The notes: generated by a model not told the origin, from the sequence alone. Positions 36,294 through 46,434 are shown, numbered from the stretch's first letter. The stretch is DNA of 64,000 bases from an uncultured Clostridia bacterium (GCA_944363505.1 CALVUD010000002.1:274516-338515); one strand, 5' to 3'. Numbers and translations are program-made.

Positions 36294-36970
36294 ACTTCCC
36301 TCCGTTCGGGAGTTACGAGTATCTCCCTGTCGTTTTGTATTATCGCGGTACGCCCTCGGCGTATTGCTTCCAGTGCGTTTTCGACGTTTAAGGCTCCCTC
36401 TATCGCCAGTTCGGTAACCGCATATTCGATATTCGAGGGTCTGTGCCAATCTCTTCCGTAAACTGCGGCAATGCGGTATCCCTGCTTTATCAGCTGCAGG
36501 TATTCCTCCGTCTGCCGTCTGTTGGTCGGTGTATCAACGTCCTCGGAAACGGCTTCGTAGCCGTCGATCAAAGCAAATATTTCCTGCGGAAATTCGTTCA
36601 TTCCGCCCGTACAGACCGGGTAACCCACGCGGTAAGGATGCGCCAGGATACAAACGTCTCCCGCCCGGTGAGCCTCCTTTATTTTATCCGCGACCGTCGT
36701 TGGGTTGACGCTTTTCCAGTCGATACGGGAGTGTCCGCCCAACACGGTCATGTGCCCGTAAAAGGTCGTCCATTCTATTCCGGGTATAACGAGAACGCCG
36801 TATTTTTCGCCGTAATAAACGGCTTCCGCCACACCCGAAGACGTGTTGTGATCCGTCAGCGCGATACCGTCCAAACCCGCCGCGCGCGCCGAAAGGACCA
36901 ACTCCTCGGGCGAAAAGTTCCCGTCCGAATGATATGTATGGCAATGCAATTCGAATTTGTATTTTTTCAT
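36290..36970 (-). CDS. PHP-domain metallohydrolase (catalytic half of a split CehA/McbA-type protein)
   Basis: 226 residues. The trinuclear-metal PHP motifs are seen: ELHCHTYHSDG (H9, H11), LTDHNT (D40, H41), PGIEWTT (E66), LGGHSRIDW, and later CILAHPYR. Hydrolysis of a phosphate ester or related bond is expected. The ATG overlaps the stop of the 149-residue gene upstream (4-nt overlap), and the two products together match the usual two-part CehA/McbA-like architecture, here encoded as separate polypeptides. Confidence 0.82.
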   Translation of the reverse strand: MKKYKFELHCHTYHSDGNFSPEELVLSARAAGLDGIALTDHNTSSGVAEAVYYGEKYGVLVIPGIEWTTFYGHMTVLGGHSRIDWKSVNPTTVADKIKEAHRAGDVCILAHPYRVGYPVCTGGMNEFPQEIFALIDGYEAVSEDVDTPTNRRQTEEYLQLIKQGYRIAAVYGRDWHRPSNIEYAVTELAIEGALNVENALEAIRRGRTAIIQNDREILVTPERREV

Positions 36971-37416
36971 TCGACTTTTGCCTCCATTCTTACCGAAACC
37001 TCCTCGTCCAAAATGGCGTGTACGGACAAAACGATCGTATATTTTCCGGGCGTAACGGGGGTCGGGAAAAATCCCGGCGACGCATATTCGCCCGTGATTT
37101 CGAATAAGTTATCGGGCGAATGTCTGTGCGCCGTTCCCACGACCGCGCCGTCTTTTTCCAAAGACAAAGTTATATGATTGTTCAAAGGCAGCGTCCCGAG
37201 GACAGCTGCCTTTTCGATTTTTTCGTCGGACGGATACGCGCGGAGAAAAGCCTCGTAAGCCAGATTCTCGGCGTCGGCGCCGCAATAACGCTTAGGGGCG
37301 TAAGAGTACGCGATAACCAGTTTCTCTCCCCCCTCTTTTATTTCGAATCCGAACGGAATATGGGTGTGCAAAGCGCGTTTGGGCACGATCGTCTCCGTTT
37401 TGAATACCGTACGCAT
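36967..37416 (-). CDS. N-terminal beta-domain partner of the PHP protein
   Basis: 149 residues, mostly beta strands, no signal peptide. Features such as LVIAYSYAPKRYCG, THIPFGFEI and GKYTIVLSVHAIL resemble the N-terminal domain found fused to PHP in CehA/McbA-like metallohydrolases. It directly precedes and overlaps the PHP gene, and its own ATG abuts the GH20 stop. On its own it has no recognisable active site. The function is inferred from the coupling. Confidence 0.5.
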   Translation of the reverse strand: MRTVFKTETIVPKRALHTHIPFGFEIKEGGEKLVIAYSYAPKRYCGADAENLAYEAFLRAYPSDEKIEKAAVLGTLPLNNHITLSLEKDGAVVGTAHRHSPDNLFEITGEYASPGFFPTPVTPGKYTIVLSVHAILDEEVSVRMEAKVE

Positions 37417-39041
37417 TAAAATCTGTACCTTCTCCTCTTTTGAACGATAAGCGCGCGGTTATATTCGATATGCGCGTTTCTCTTTACGAAAGTTCGGCAA
37501 ATTTTCGCGCGTTTTAAAGGGTTTTTCATATTCATCATGGACGGCGGACAGTACCCGATATTCATCTTGTCCAGAATCGGCAGATACTTGTTCAGTCTTT
37601 GACGGAAATCCTTGTAATCCCTGAGCTCGGTTTTTGTCCACGCCACTTCGCTCAGAGCCTGCATCCTGGGATAAAGCTGATAGTTTATGCGTTCGTCCGT
37701 GGAAATCCACTCCGACCAAAGAGTGCCTTCGACGCCCAAAATGCCTTCGGTATCGGAATTGAGACCGTATTTTTCGGGAGTAAAATTATAAGTGCGTTTC
37801 AACGGGTTCTGCGCGTAAGGCATGTCGAAATAGAATGCCTGATGCTTGGCGATGATGACGTTTCTGCCGTACATCAGATAGTTTTCGACGTTCGGATCGC
37901 GTTGCGGCGTCCAGTATTCGGCGATCACGCCGTTGTCCAGGGTGCGCGCTTTCAGTATTTCGTTCCAGCCTATCATCCGTTTTCCTTTGCGTTGCAGATA
38001 AACGGCTACCTTGTTGTTGAAATATCCCTGAAGCTCCTCTTCGTCCTTCAAACCCTTTTCCTTGATGACCGCCTGACAATGCGGGCACTTTTTCCACTCC
38101 TTTTTCGGCGCTTCGTCGCCCCCGATATGGAAGTACGGCGCCGGGAACAATACGCTGAGTTCGTCGATGACATCGTAAATAAATCTATAAGTAAATTCTT
38201 TCCCGGCGCACGCTATCACGTCGCCGATACCGTTGGTTTCGGGCGTTGCTCCGTGAATTATCGGGACGTCCATTTTTACGTTTGCGCAACTGAGTTCGGG
38301 ATACGCCGCGATCGCCGCGCCGAGATGCGCGGGCATATCTATTTCCGGCACTATCATTATGTTGCGTCTCGTCGCGTAGGCAACTATTTCGCTGATCTCT
38401 TTTTGCGTATAAAAGCCTTCGTGTTCCGTCCAGTCGATCGACTTGTTGCCCCACGCCATGTGCTGAGAACCGCGTCTATGGGATCCTATCTCTGTTAATT
38501 TGGGATACTTTTTTATCTCTATACGCCAACCTTCGTTGTCGGTCAGATGCCAGTGCAGAACGTTTAATTTATTGAACGCCATCATGTCCAGAAGCGATTT
38601 TACGGTTTCGGGACCGTGAAAGTATCTGGCGTCGTCGAAAAGAAGTCCGCGGTACTGATACAATGGTTCGTCTTTTATGTACAGCGCATGCATGGAAAGC
38701 ATTTGCGGGTTGTCCAACAGTTCCGTCAGCGTCAGCTGTCTGAAACTCTGCACCGCGTAAAACGCGCCCGCTATCGACGACGCGGTTACGGTCAATTGCT
38801 CGGTGCCGGCCTCCATCGTATACCCTTCCTGCGGGATATGTTTATCCACCAAAAACCTTATCGAAGCCTGTTTGGTGGCGACAACCTGCAAACGGAATCC
38901 GCACGCCTTTTCGACCGCCTCAAGGAGTCTGTCCCGCGCGTAAGTCAGCCTGGAATCGGCATAGACGGTCGAGTCGCGCGTTACGGTGAACTCTCCCAGT
39001 CTTTCCTCGACGTATGCGGGCTTCGGAATCAAGTTAATCAT
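37416..39041 (-). CDS. GH20 beta-N-acetylhexosaminidase
   Basis: 541 residues, no signal peptide, so probably acts on imported oligosaccharides. An N-terminal GH20b domain (~1-120) is followed by the TIM barrel with LHWHLTDNEGWRIEI (163-177), VPEIDMPAH (231-239) and the catalytic pair Asp309-Glu310 in FHIGGDEAPK. The family removes terminal GlcNAc or GalNAc by substrate-assisted catalysis. The C-terminal ~45 residues are basic. It starts 27 nt after citrate synthase behind GAGG. Its neighbours point to amino-sugar glycan breakdown. Confidence 0.95.
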   Translation of the reverse strand: MINLIPKPAYVEERLGEFTVTRDSTVYADSRLTYARDRLLEAVEKACGFRLQVVATKQASIRFLVDKHIPQEGYTMEAGTEQLTVTASSIAGAFYAVQSFRQLTLTELLDNPQMLSMHALYIKDEPLYQYRGLLFDDARYFHGPETVKSLLDMMAFNKLNVLHWHLTDNEGWRIEIKKYPKLTEIGSHRRGSQHMAWGNKSIDWTEHEGFYTQKEISEIVAYATRRNIMIVPEIDMPAHLGAAIAAYPELSCANVKMDVPIIHGATPETNGIGDVIACAGKEFTYRFIYDVIDELSVLFPAPYFHIGGDEAPKKEWKKCPHCQAVIKEKGLKDEEELQGYFNNKVAVYLQRKGKRMIGWNEILKARTLDNGVIAEYWTPQRDPNVENYLMYGRNVIIAKHQAFYFDMPYAQNPLKRTYNFTPEKYGLNSDTEGILGVEGTLWSEWISTDERINYQLYPRMQALSEVAWTKTELRDYKDFRQRLNKYLPILDKMNIGYCPPSMMNMKNPLKRAKICRTFVKRNAHIEYNRALIVQKRRRYRF

Positions 39042-39068
39042 ACGAACCTCTTATATCGTTAATTTCGT

Positions 39069-40442
39069 TTATTTTCTGTCGACCAGTCTGACGTAAGGCT
39101 GATGCTCCGCGACCGAATCGTATGCGGGACGGATGATCTTGCCGTTGTTGGACAGTTCCTCTATCCTGTGCGCGCTCCAGCCAGACATCCTTGCTATCGC
39201 GAAAATCGGGGTGAACAGTTCGACGGGTATACCCAGCATGCTGTAAATCAGACCCGAATAAAAGTCGATGTTGGCGGAAACGCCTTTATATATCCTGCGC
39301 CTCTCGGAAATGACCTGCGGCGCGATCTTTTCAATTTTGCTGTAGAAGCGGTATTCTTCTTCCAGCCCCTTTTCTATCGCAAGCGGCTTGATGAAAGATT
39401 TTAGAATTTTGGCGCGCGGATCCGAGATCGAATAAACCGCGTGCCCCATGCCATATATCAAGCCCGATTTGTCGAACGCTTTTTTGTCCAGAATGTCGTT
39501 CAGATAGCGACGGATGCTGTCGTCGTCGTTGGGATTGACGTTCTCGCGGATATTCTGCATCATACGGATGACCTTGACGTTGGCGCCGCCGTGGCGGGGA
39601 CCTTTCAAAGAACCGAGCGAAGCGGCTATCGCCGAGTAAGTATCCGTGCCGGAACTGGTAACGACGTGATCGGTAAACGTCGAGTTATTGCCGCCGCCGT
39701 GCTCCGCGTGCAGGACAAGACACAGATCCAACAGTTTGGCTTCCAGCTGCGAGTATTCTCCGTCCGGACGGAGCATATGCAGAATACTCTCCGAAGTCGA
39801 CATCGCGGTATCGGGTTTATGTATTATCAGACTGCCGTCCTCGTGATAGTGTCTGAATACCTGATAGCCGTAAACGGCGAGCATCGGAAACTTGGCGATA
39901 AGATCCATGCATTGAAGCAAAACGTTATCTACGCCGATATCGTCGGGATTGTCGTCGTACGCGTAAAGAGTCAACACGCTCCTTTGCAAAACGTTCATCA
40001 TGTCCACGGACGGGCGTTTCATTATGACGTCGCGCAAAAATCCGGAAGGAAGCACTCTGAGCTGTGCGAGCATTCCGGAAAACTCCTCGAGCTGCGCCTT
40101 GTCGGGCAGACGACCGAAGAGCAACAAATATGTAACCTCTTCGAATCCGAAGCGTTTTTCCTTCACGAACCCGCGGACGATGTCGTCCAACAGGATACCT
40201 CTGTAATACAGCTCGCCGTGACAAGGAACTCGTTCGCCGTTTGCGTCAGTTTTGGAAGCTATGATCTCGCTGATCTCGGTCAGTCCTACCAGCACGCCCT
40301 TGCCGTTGATGTCTCTCAACCCGCGCTTACAGTCGCGCTGCTCGTAATACTCTTCCTTTATGACGGTAGATTTTTTGGCGACCACGCTCAATTCCTTGAC
40401 GCGTTTCATTATGCCCTTTTTAGGATTTTCGGTCTTTGCCAT
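39069..40442 (-). CDS. Citrate synthase
   Basis: 457 residues. It condenses acetyl-CoA and oxaloacetate to citrate, or propionyl-CoA in 2-methylcitrate homologues. Active-site His residues lie in LHAEHGGGNNST and YGMGHAVYSISDPRA, and the later catalytic Asp region is around NIDFYSGLIYSMLG. An N-terminal extension of ~60 residues before the core is typical of the Clostridia long form. AAAGGAGG and a perfect consensus promoter drive it. Its position as the first gene of a glycosidase operon is unusual; the link may be transcriptional convenience or anaplerosis. Confidence 0.93.
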   Translation of the reverse strand: MAKTENPKKGIMKRVKELSVVAKKSTVIKEEYYEQRDCKRGLRDINGKGVLVGLTEISEIIASKTDANGERVPCHGELYYRGILLDDIVRGFVKEKRFGFEEVTYLLLFGRLPDKAQLEEFSGMLAQLRVLPSGFLRDVIMKRPSVDMMNVLQRSVLTLYAYDDNPDDIGVDNVLLQCMDLIAKFPMLAVYGYQVFRHYHEDGSLIIHKPDTAMSTSESILHMLRPDGEYSQLEAKLLDLCLVLHAEHGGGNNSTFTDHVVTSSGTDTYSAIAASLGSLKGPRHGGANVKVIRMMQNIRENVNPNDDDSIRRYLNDILDKKAFDKSGLIYGMGHAVYSISDPRAKILKSFIKPLAIEKGLEEEYRFYSKIEKIAPQVISERRRIYKGVSANIDFYSGLIYSMLGIPVELFTPIFAIARMSGWSAHRIEELSNNGKIIRPAYDSVAEHQPYVRLVDRK

Positions 40443-40499
40443 TACTGCCTCCTTTAAACGTATATAAAAGATTCCCTCCCCGTATATACATTTTAAATT

Positions 40500-40528
40500 A
40501 TTATACTACTATTAAAACGAATTGTCAA
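40500..40528 (-). promoter_or_regulatory. Consensus promoter of the citrate synthase-glycosidase operon
   Basis: TTGACA (40523-40528), exactly 17 nt, TATAAT (40500-40505): a perfect housekeeping promoter, 58 nt before the ATG at 40442. Confidence 0.9.
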
Positions 40529-40567
40529 ACGCGTCGTTTTATCGGCTTTAATGAAAGACCGTACCAT

Positions 40568-40603
40568 ACAGGAAGCCGCGCCCTGCGGGACGCGGCTTCC
40601 TGT
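40568..40603. other. Strong 13-bp hairpin after the 1903-residue gene
   Basis: ACAGGAAGCCGCG, 10-nt loop, CGCGGCTTCCTGT. The stem is perfect but no T-run follows on either strand, so it is at best a non-canonical terminator or an mRNA 3' barrier. It lies 54 nt beyond the stop at 40657. Confidence 0.55.
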
Positions 40604-40656
40604 GCTCGGGTGTTCGATTATGCGAAATCGGTAGTTCAAGCTACCGAATATCGTCG

Positions 40657-43600
40657 TTATTCGTCGTGATATTGTATGAAACGTGCGTTGCGGCGGCGTT
40701 TGAGGACAACAGCAATAACCACAATCAGGACTATCACCAGTACGGCTGCGCCGATCGCTATATACAGTATGTATCCGCCGGCGTCCTCGGGAACCGATTC
40801 CGCAAGCAACAGATACGCCGCGTCGGTGGCTTTCAGAGTAACGGTGCCGTCCTCGTTATAGAGCGCGCCGTCTATCGGGAGGATCTCGCCCGAGTTGGTA
40901 ACGACCAGATACTGGAGCGTATCCGCCGACGCGCCCTCGGGAACCGAAAGCCTGATCGTTATCTCGTCGGCATTTACGTATCCATCCCGTCCCGTATAGA
41001 TGATTTTGTAAACGCTCTTCAACTGTTTGTCGGAAAGAATGTTGTATGCGCCTTTAATGCCCTGATAAAGCTTGTCGGCATTACCCTCGGAAACGTTTTC
41101 CGCAAGGCTTAATGCGACGCTGACGTTTGCGGGGAATTTGCCCGTGAATACGGCGCCCGATTCCTCATCGACCAATTCGGAACGGTATATGATAATTGAC
41201 GAAGAAACGTAATCGAACGTGTAATTGTCAGCGCGTGCGCCCGAAGCCCTTAGCGTATATTCGCCAGGCGCCGAAATCAAGGTAAACGTGGCTTCTCTCG
41301 TCAGCACGTCTTTTCCTTCGCCCGCCACGAAACCGCTGTAGACCAGCCGAACGTCTATTTCTTCGCCTTCGGTATAGATGTACTGTTCTTTTTCGAACGA
41401 GACGGTAACAACTGCGGCTTCCACGGTAACCTTTACGGAATCTGCGCCGCCAAACGCATAGTTTTTATTGCCGAGCGACGCCGTTACGGTATAGGCGCCC
41501 GCATTGATCCTGTCGCCCGTATATTCGAGCGTGAGATCAAGTTCGTCTCCCTCGTCAGCGCCGCTTACCGTATAGGTCATATCGGGCGTTGACTCACCCG
41601 AATATGTGTAAGTCAGGGCACCGGTAAAGTTCAGCGAAAGCGTTTTGGGTATAACGCCGACTTCCACGTCGAATTCCGCTCGCGCATAGTTCTGATTCAA
41701 AGGAGTAAACGCCGCCGGGAACCGAAGAACTGCCGAGTCCTTGAAATCCGCGACAAATTCCTCCGTCCATTCGAATATGCCGTCTATGATCTCGCCCGAA
41801 GCGTTTTCGGCGCGTACATATGCCGAAATATCGACGTCGAGGGCGCTCTTGGCTGCGACTTCCGGCGTTGATAGCTGCGTAACGACCGGAACGGCTTTCA
41901 ATATCCTCAGATATGCGTTATAGCTCGCGTCCTGCTCGTAATAATAATTGCCGTCCGCGGGTACGCCCGAAACGAATACGTTGTAATAATAGTATATCGG
42001 ATTTCCCGAAGCATCCACGGCGTCCTCGCCCTCGTCGCGGGTAACGGCGACAGAGATCCCCAGCGATTCCGTAGTATCCTCGCCGACCAGTCCTCTGAGT
42101 TCCCATTCGGGTTCGGGATCGGCTTCTCCGAAATACTTTTCGGCATTTTCCAAATAAACGCTGAGCCGCGCGGGGGTAACCGTGTAAACGTAATCGCCGT
42201 CCACGAACGAAACGTCGTAATAAGGATTTTCCGCCGTAATGCTTCCCGTCGTAATCGGATATTCGCCGACGGGATAATAACCCGCGACGGTTTCTCCCGT
42301 TATCGAAAGCGCGCCCGACAAAGCTACGTCTTGCGCGAGAACGGGTTCGCCGTCGACAATTTCGTAAACCTCGTAGCCGATTTCGGCTATATCCTCGCCG
42401 TAAGCCGAAACGGCGGTCTCAACGTCGGGAAGTATCAGTACCGCGCGCTTTATGACCGTAAGCGTTGCAGCTTCGCCCGAAACGCTTACCGCAAAACATT
42501 CCGAATAAACGGTGCCCGCCTCCAAAGAAACCGGGTAGTAGCCGGGAACGGGACAGACGGGATCCTCCGCCGAGACCGTGGGAGTGAGCGTAACGCCGAG
42601 CTGTTCGTAGCTAATCCGTTCATCCCCGTCGGCGTCCGTTACGGTGTATTTGAAGACTATCGGCATGCCGTATTTTACGGTAACGTCGTCTATCGAAAGG
42701 TTGACGTTGCGTCTGACGACCTCGAACTCGCAGACCACGCTGTCGGATTCAAAATAATTCTCGTTGCCCGCGGCTTTAAAAATCACCCTGACCGTTCCCG
42801 TGCCGAATACTGTCAGCACACCGTCCGTAACGGACGCCATGTCCTCGCTGACGTCGCCGTCAAAAGCGTAGATCGCCTCGAAAACATAGTTTTCGGTTTC
42901 CGCCGAGGAGGAGAAATATTCGCTTAAATCGAATTTCGCGCCCGCCGTCGCAACGGAATATGCCGTCGAAACACGGTCGCCCGACAAAAGCCCGACCGTC
43001 TGTACGGCGCGCAAAATTTCGAATTCGCAGACTTTCACGGTATAATTTTTTAGACGAGGATAATCCTGCGCGGCGCTATCAAGGTTTATTACCGCTTTGT
43101 ATAAGCCCGCATCAAGGATCGAGTCGACCCGATTGTCGGCAAAATCGAACACGGTCAGATAATCTTTCAGATTATCGAAAGAATCCGTACCCAGTCCTTT
43201 TGCGGACGCGGAGATTACGGATAAGGCTTTTCCCGTATAAACGTTGCCGTCCGTAACGAAGTCCAGCTCTATTTCGAGCGGGCTGACGGTAAACGTCAGT
43301 TCTTTTACGCCGTCGGACTGAACGCTGCGCTTCAGATAGATTTCATAGCAGTCGTTAAGCGCCGCCGCGGAACTCTTTAAAGCGACGGTAAGCGTGTATT
43401 CGCCGGCGTCGCCCGCCGTTATCCCGTTCAAAGGCTCGAACAGATAAACCAGATCGGAATTGGTCACGGGATATGCGGAAACGCTGTTGGAAATATTGAT
43501 CTTGCCCATTTCTCCCGCGGAAGGTGCCGCACCGTTATATACGCTTGTCAGCGATCCGGGCACCACATACACGGGACGTTTTTCCACCACTCCGACGCTT

Positions 43601-46368
43601 CCCGAATAGTTATCGGGCGCGGCATAGTTGTTTGAGGAATTACCTATCAGAACGAATACGAATGTAACAGGTTTTGCGGTTCCGACGCTGAGTTCTATAT
43701 CGTTGAAGGTTACGTCGGCAAATACTTTGACGTCGTCGCCCGTAACGAGTCCGGAAATATCCTCTGAGCGTATCGAGATACGTACCTTGCCTTCGTCGCC
43801 CCAATATACGGACGGCACCGTGCTGTCCGCGGAAGCCGTATAAGCAAGCGTTTTTTTGTTGATCTTGAAAAGACTTTGTACGGAACCGACTCTGATACCG
43901 TATGCGTTGTAATATGCCACCGTAACCGCATAATAGGAATCCGACGCGTTTACGGGCGCGCTTTCGCCGTATAACGTGGGGTTGCTTTCGGTACCGTAAA
44001 AGTATCTGATTCTGAAACCGTCGGGACAGGCATACGCCTCCGAAGTATATTCGGCGGGTATGCCGTCGTATATTTTTTGCAGCGTTTCATTGTTGTTCTT
44101 CGTCAAGGAATTCAGGTTTACTTTGATTTCGGAAACGTTTTCACGCATCTTGAAAATAAAACTGAGGATATGGTTTACGGCATCGTACCTGTACGGAGTG
44201 CCGGTAACCGTACCCGAGACTTCCTGACCCAGAGCGTCGGTGGTTTTTACGGATTCGACGTAAAAGTTGTTGTTCGCCCTCTTGTCGGAATGAAGTCCGG
44301 CAACGGACAGAGTAACTTCCTGTCCCGCATAGAATGTTTCGCCGCTGAGTGTGGCGGTAATATACTGAGAAGCCGTGGAATCCGCAGCAATCAATGCAGT
44401 GCTCACTGTGCGGGTGAATCTGAGATAAATCGTTTCCCTGTTCGCGGACGCGGCGGGAGTATATTCGCCCTTACCCACAACGCTTTCGTCGACGCGCCTG
44501 AATTCGGAATCGGTCATAGAACTGCCCTGCGGCATTACGGCGGTGAAAGTAAACGCATAAGCGTCTTCGCCCGCAAAAGAAAACTCGGCCGCGTTCTCGT
44601 CGTCGGCAACTAAACCCGAACCGAATTCGGAAGTTATGTACAAATATTTCGCGCCGCCGCGCATAGCGGGGGCGAAATACCAAATATTCGTTCTGGGCGA
44701 AGGCGCCGTTCCCTCGGTTATACCTATTACCGGATATAACGTGGCGGAAGGTACCGTAGTTGCCGAAACCATCTCGACGTCCAAAAACACGTTTTCGACG
44801 CTGCCGCCGTTCTGGCTGCCTACCAGTCCGCCGCCGTAACCGGTAGCGGTCACCTTGCCGTCCGTAACGAAAATATTGCGGTAAACGGCGTTCAGCGATC
44901 TGCCCGCAACAATTCCGACATAGTTTACGCCCGTAACCGACGGCGCGCTGAGCGCGAGATTGGTAACGGTTGCTCCGTTAAGATATCCGAAAAGACCGGC
45001 GTTGTCGGGTTCTCCCGCAACCGTGTCTATCGTCAGATTGTATATGACGCGGCTTCCTCCGTCGAAATTGCCCATGAACGCCACCGCATCGTTCACGCTG
45101 CCTATCGGAGTGAACTCGGAGGTCATATGAATATCGGCGGAAACCCGAAAATATTTGCCCGCGAAAGTTCTGGCATACGTATTGACGACGTAGGACAAAT
45201 TCCTGAGATGAGTTTCGTTTTCGATCAGGTACGGATTGGACTGCGTGCCCCACTGTCTGAAATCCGTGTCCGCGCCGATACCGAACATCCTTACGGTTAT
45301 CGCCTCGGCAAGATAAGAATCCCTGCCGTATATGTCGCTTTCGATATTGTTTTCGGTTTCAAAAAAGGCTTTCAGCAGCGGAGCGGCGTACCCGGTATCG
45401 TTGTTGAGCGTGAATACCGACGGGCGCGTCCAGTATGCCGCCGCAGAAGTGCTGAACATCACGGAAATGCTGTTCGACTCCATTTCTTTGCCGCTGAGTC
45501 CGCGCACATTGTTGGAAGCCACGACGTCTTCGCCCGTGGATTCGTTGCCTATGGCTTTAAATACCGGTTCCGAAACGGTATTGTAGTATGAATTGGTTAT
45601 GGCGGAACCGTTCCCCGTAACCGCGCCGACATGACTCGCCGTGCCGCCGAGAGAGGTCATTTCCACGTCTACCTGAGCGTAACAGTATCTGATCAAACCG
45701 GAATTGTTGCCGCTGACGCCGCCCAAATACGAATCCGCGATACTGGCGGAGGCGCTGCCCTTTGCAAACGAGTTGGCTATAACGCCCGCATTCTCGCCGA
45801 CAAGACCGCCCACGTACATTTCTCCCCCGACGCTTCCGTCAAAGAAGCATTCGGAAACGTTGCCTGCGTTGTATCCGGCGAGTCCGCCGGTATATCTGAG
45901 TCCGTTAACGCTTCCGCCGGAAATTCCCACGCGGGTTACCGCACCGGAAGCGCCTATGTATCCGAATAGACCCGTATAATCGCCGCCTCCGACGGAAAGA
46001 CCGCTTAAGATAACGCCGTTGCCGTCGAAATTCCCGTTGAACGGAAACTGAGCGGTACCTATGGGCGTAAAAGTACCTTCGCATTCCAGAACTTTTTCGT
46101 TGCCGGAAATTTCTATCCTGTAATATGCCGAAGCGAATTTGCCCGAGGTTTCCGCATTGTTGACCGCGACGGCGAGAGCTTTCAGATCGTCAGCCGTGCG
46201 AATGACGTAAGGGTACGCCTCGGTCCCCTGGCCGCTAGGATTGAAGTCCGCCGCAAATGCGGTGCTTCCGTTTTTTGCGGAAAGCGAACAGCATACCGAA
46301 GCCGTCGCCAAGGCGACAGCCAGTAAAACCACAAAAACAAAAAGAATGCGCCGTGCGTTTGTTGCCAT
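40657..46368 (-). CDS. GLUG/MBG repeat surface protein with C-terminal membrane anchor
   Basis: 1903 residues. The start at 46368 (MATNARRILFVFVVLL) follows GAAGGAAAC; a longer frame begins above the promoter. A Sec signal peptide with likely cleavage after AFAA (residue 40) leads into GLUG-type beta-helix repeats (~60-590: GYTGLFGYIG, YTGGLAGYNAG, YVGGLVGENAG). MBG/YDG-like modules follow (~770-1790; KIYDGIPAEYTS, SVYNGAAPS, KYFGEADPEPEW), then a small domain and a single membrane helix (~1866-1890) ending in KRRRNARF. It is thus a membrane-anchored rather than lipid-anchored surface protein. A matrix, adhesion or glycan-binding role is inferred. Confidence 0.87.
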   Translation of the reverse strand: MATNARRILFVFVVLLAVALATASVCCSLSAKNGSTAFAADFNPSGQGTEAYPYVIRTADDLKALAVAVNNAETSGKFASAYYRIEISGNEKVLECEGTFTPIGTAQFPFNGNFDGNGVILSGLSVGGGDYTGLFGYIGASGAVTRVGISGGSVNGLRYTGGLAGYNAGNVSECFFDGSVGGEMYVGGLVGENAGVIANSFAKGSASASIADSYLGGVSGNNSGLIRYCYAQVDVEMTSLGGTASHVGAVTGNGSAITNSYYNTVSEPVFKAIGNESTGEDVVASNNVRGLSGKEMESNSISVMFSTSAAAYWTRPSVFTLNNDTGYAAPLLKAFFETENNIESDIYGRDSYLAEAITVRMFGIGADTDFRQWGTQSNPYLIENETHLRNLSYVVNTYARTFAGKYFRVSADIHMTSEFTPIGSVNDAVAFMGNFDGGSRVIYNLTIDTVAGEPDNAGLFGYLNGATVTNLALSAPSVTGVNYVGIVAGRSLNAVYRNIFVTDGKVTATGYGGGLVGSQNGGSVENVFLDVEMVSATTVPSATLYPVIGITEGTAPSPRTNIWYFAPAMRGGAKYLYITSEFGSGLVADDENAAEFSFAGEDAYAFTFTAVMPQGSSMTDSEFRRVDESVVGKGEYTPAASANRETIYLRFTRTVSTALIAADSTASQYITATLSGETFYAGQEVTLSVAGLHSDKRANNNFYVESVKTTDALGQEVSGTVTGTPYRYDAVNHILSFIFKMRENVSEIKVNLNSLTKNNNETLQKIYDGIPAEYTSEAYACPDGFRIRYFYGTESNPTLYGESAPVNASDSYYAVTVAYYNAYGIRVGSVQSLFKINKKTLAYTASADSTVPSVYWGDEGKVRISIRSEDISGLVTGDDVKVFADVTFNDIELSVGTAKPVTFVFVLIGNSSNNYAAPDNYSGSVGVVEKRPVYVVPGSLTSVYNGAAPSAGEMGKINISNSVSAYPVTNSDLVYLFEPLNGITAGDAGEYTLTVALKSSAAALNDCYEIYLKRSVQSDGVKELTFTVSPLEIELDFVTDGNVYTGKALSVISASAKGLGTDSFDNLKDYLTVFDFADNRVDSILDAGLYKAVINLDSAAQDYPRLKNYTVKVCEFEILRAVQTVGLLSGDRVSTAYSVATAGAKFDLSEYFSSSAETENYVFEAIYAFDGDVSEDMASVTDGVLTVFGTGTVRVIFKAAGNENYFESDSVVCEFEVVRRNVNLSIDDVTVKYGMPIVFKYTVTDADGDERISYEQLGVTLTPTVSAEDPVCPVPGYYPVSLEAGTVYSECFAVSVSGEAATLTVIKRAVLILPDVETAVSAYGEDIAEIGYEVYEIVDGEPVLAQDVALSGALSITGETVAGYYPVGEYPITTGSITAENPYYDVSFVDGDYVYTVTPARLSVYLENAEKYFGEADPEPEWELRGLVGEDTTESLGISVAVTRDEGEDAVDASGNPIYYYYNVFVSGVPADGNYYYEQDASYNAYLRILKAVPVVTQLSTPEVAAKSALDVDISAYVRAENASGEIIDGIFEWTEEFVADFKDSAVLRFPAAFTPLNQNYARAEFDVEVGVIPKTLSLNFTGALTYTYSGESTPDMTYTVSGADEGDELDLTLEYTGDRINAGAYTVTASLGNKNYAFGGADSVKVTVEAAVVTVSFEKEQYIYTEGEEIDVRLVYSGFVAGEGKDVLTREATFTLISAPGEYTLRASGARADNYTFDYVSSSIIIYRSELVDEESGAVFTGKFPANVSVALSLAENVSEGNADKLYQGIKGAYNILSDKQLKSVYKIIYTGRDGYVNADEITIRLSVPEGASADTLQYLVVTNSGEILPIDGALYNEDGTVTLKATDAAYLLLAESVPEDAGGYILYIAIGAAVLVIVLIVVIAVVLKRRRNARFIQYHDE

Positions 46369-46405
46369 AAGTTTCCTTCGCCCCGACGGGCATTTACTGT
46401 CTAAA

Positions 46406-46434
46406 ATTTTAGCATATTTATATAATAAAAGCAA
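46406..46434 (-). promoter_or_regulatory. Promoter of the 1903-residue surface protein
   Basis: TTGCTT (46429-46434), 17-nt spacer, TAAAAT (46406-46411), 37 nt before the chosen ATG; this supports the shorter start. Confidence 0.65.

Noticed and set aside
40568-40603. Standard intrinsic terminator
   Set aside because: The stem is excellent but neither strand has a following T-run, so it is listed only as a hairpin.
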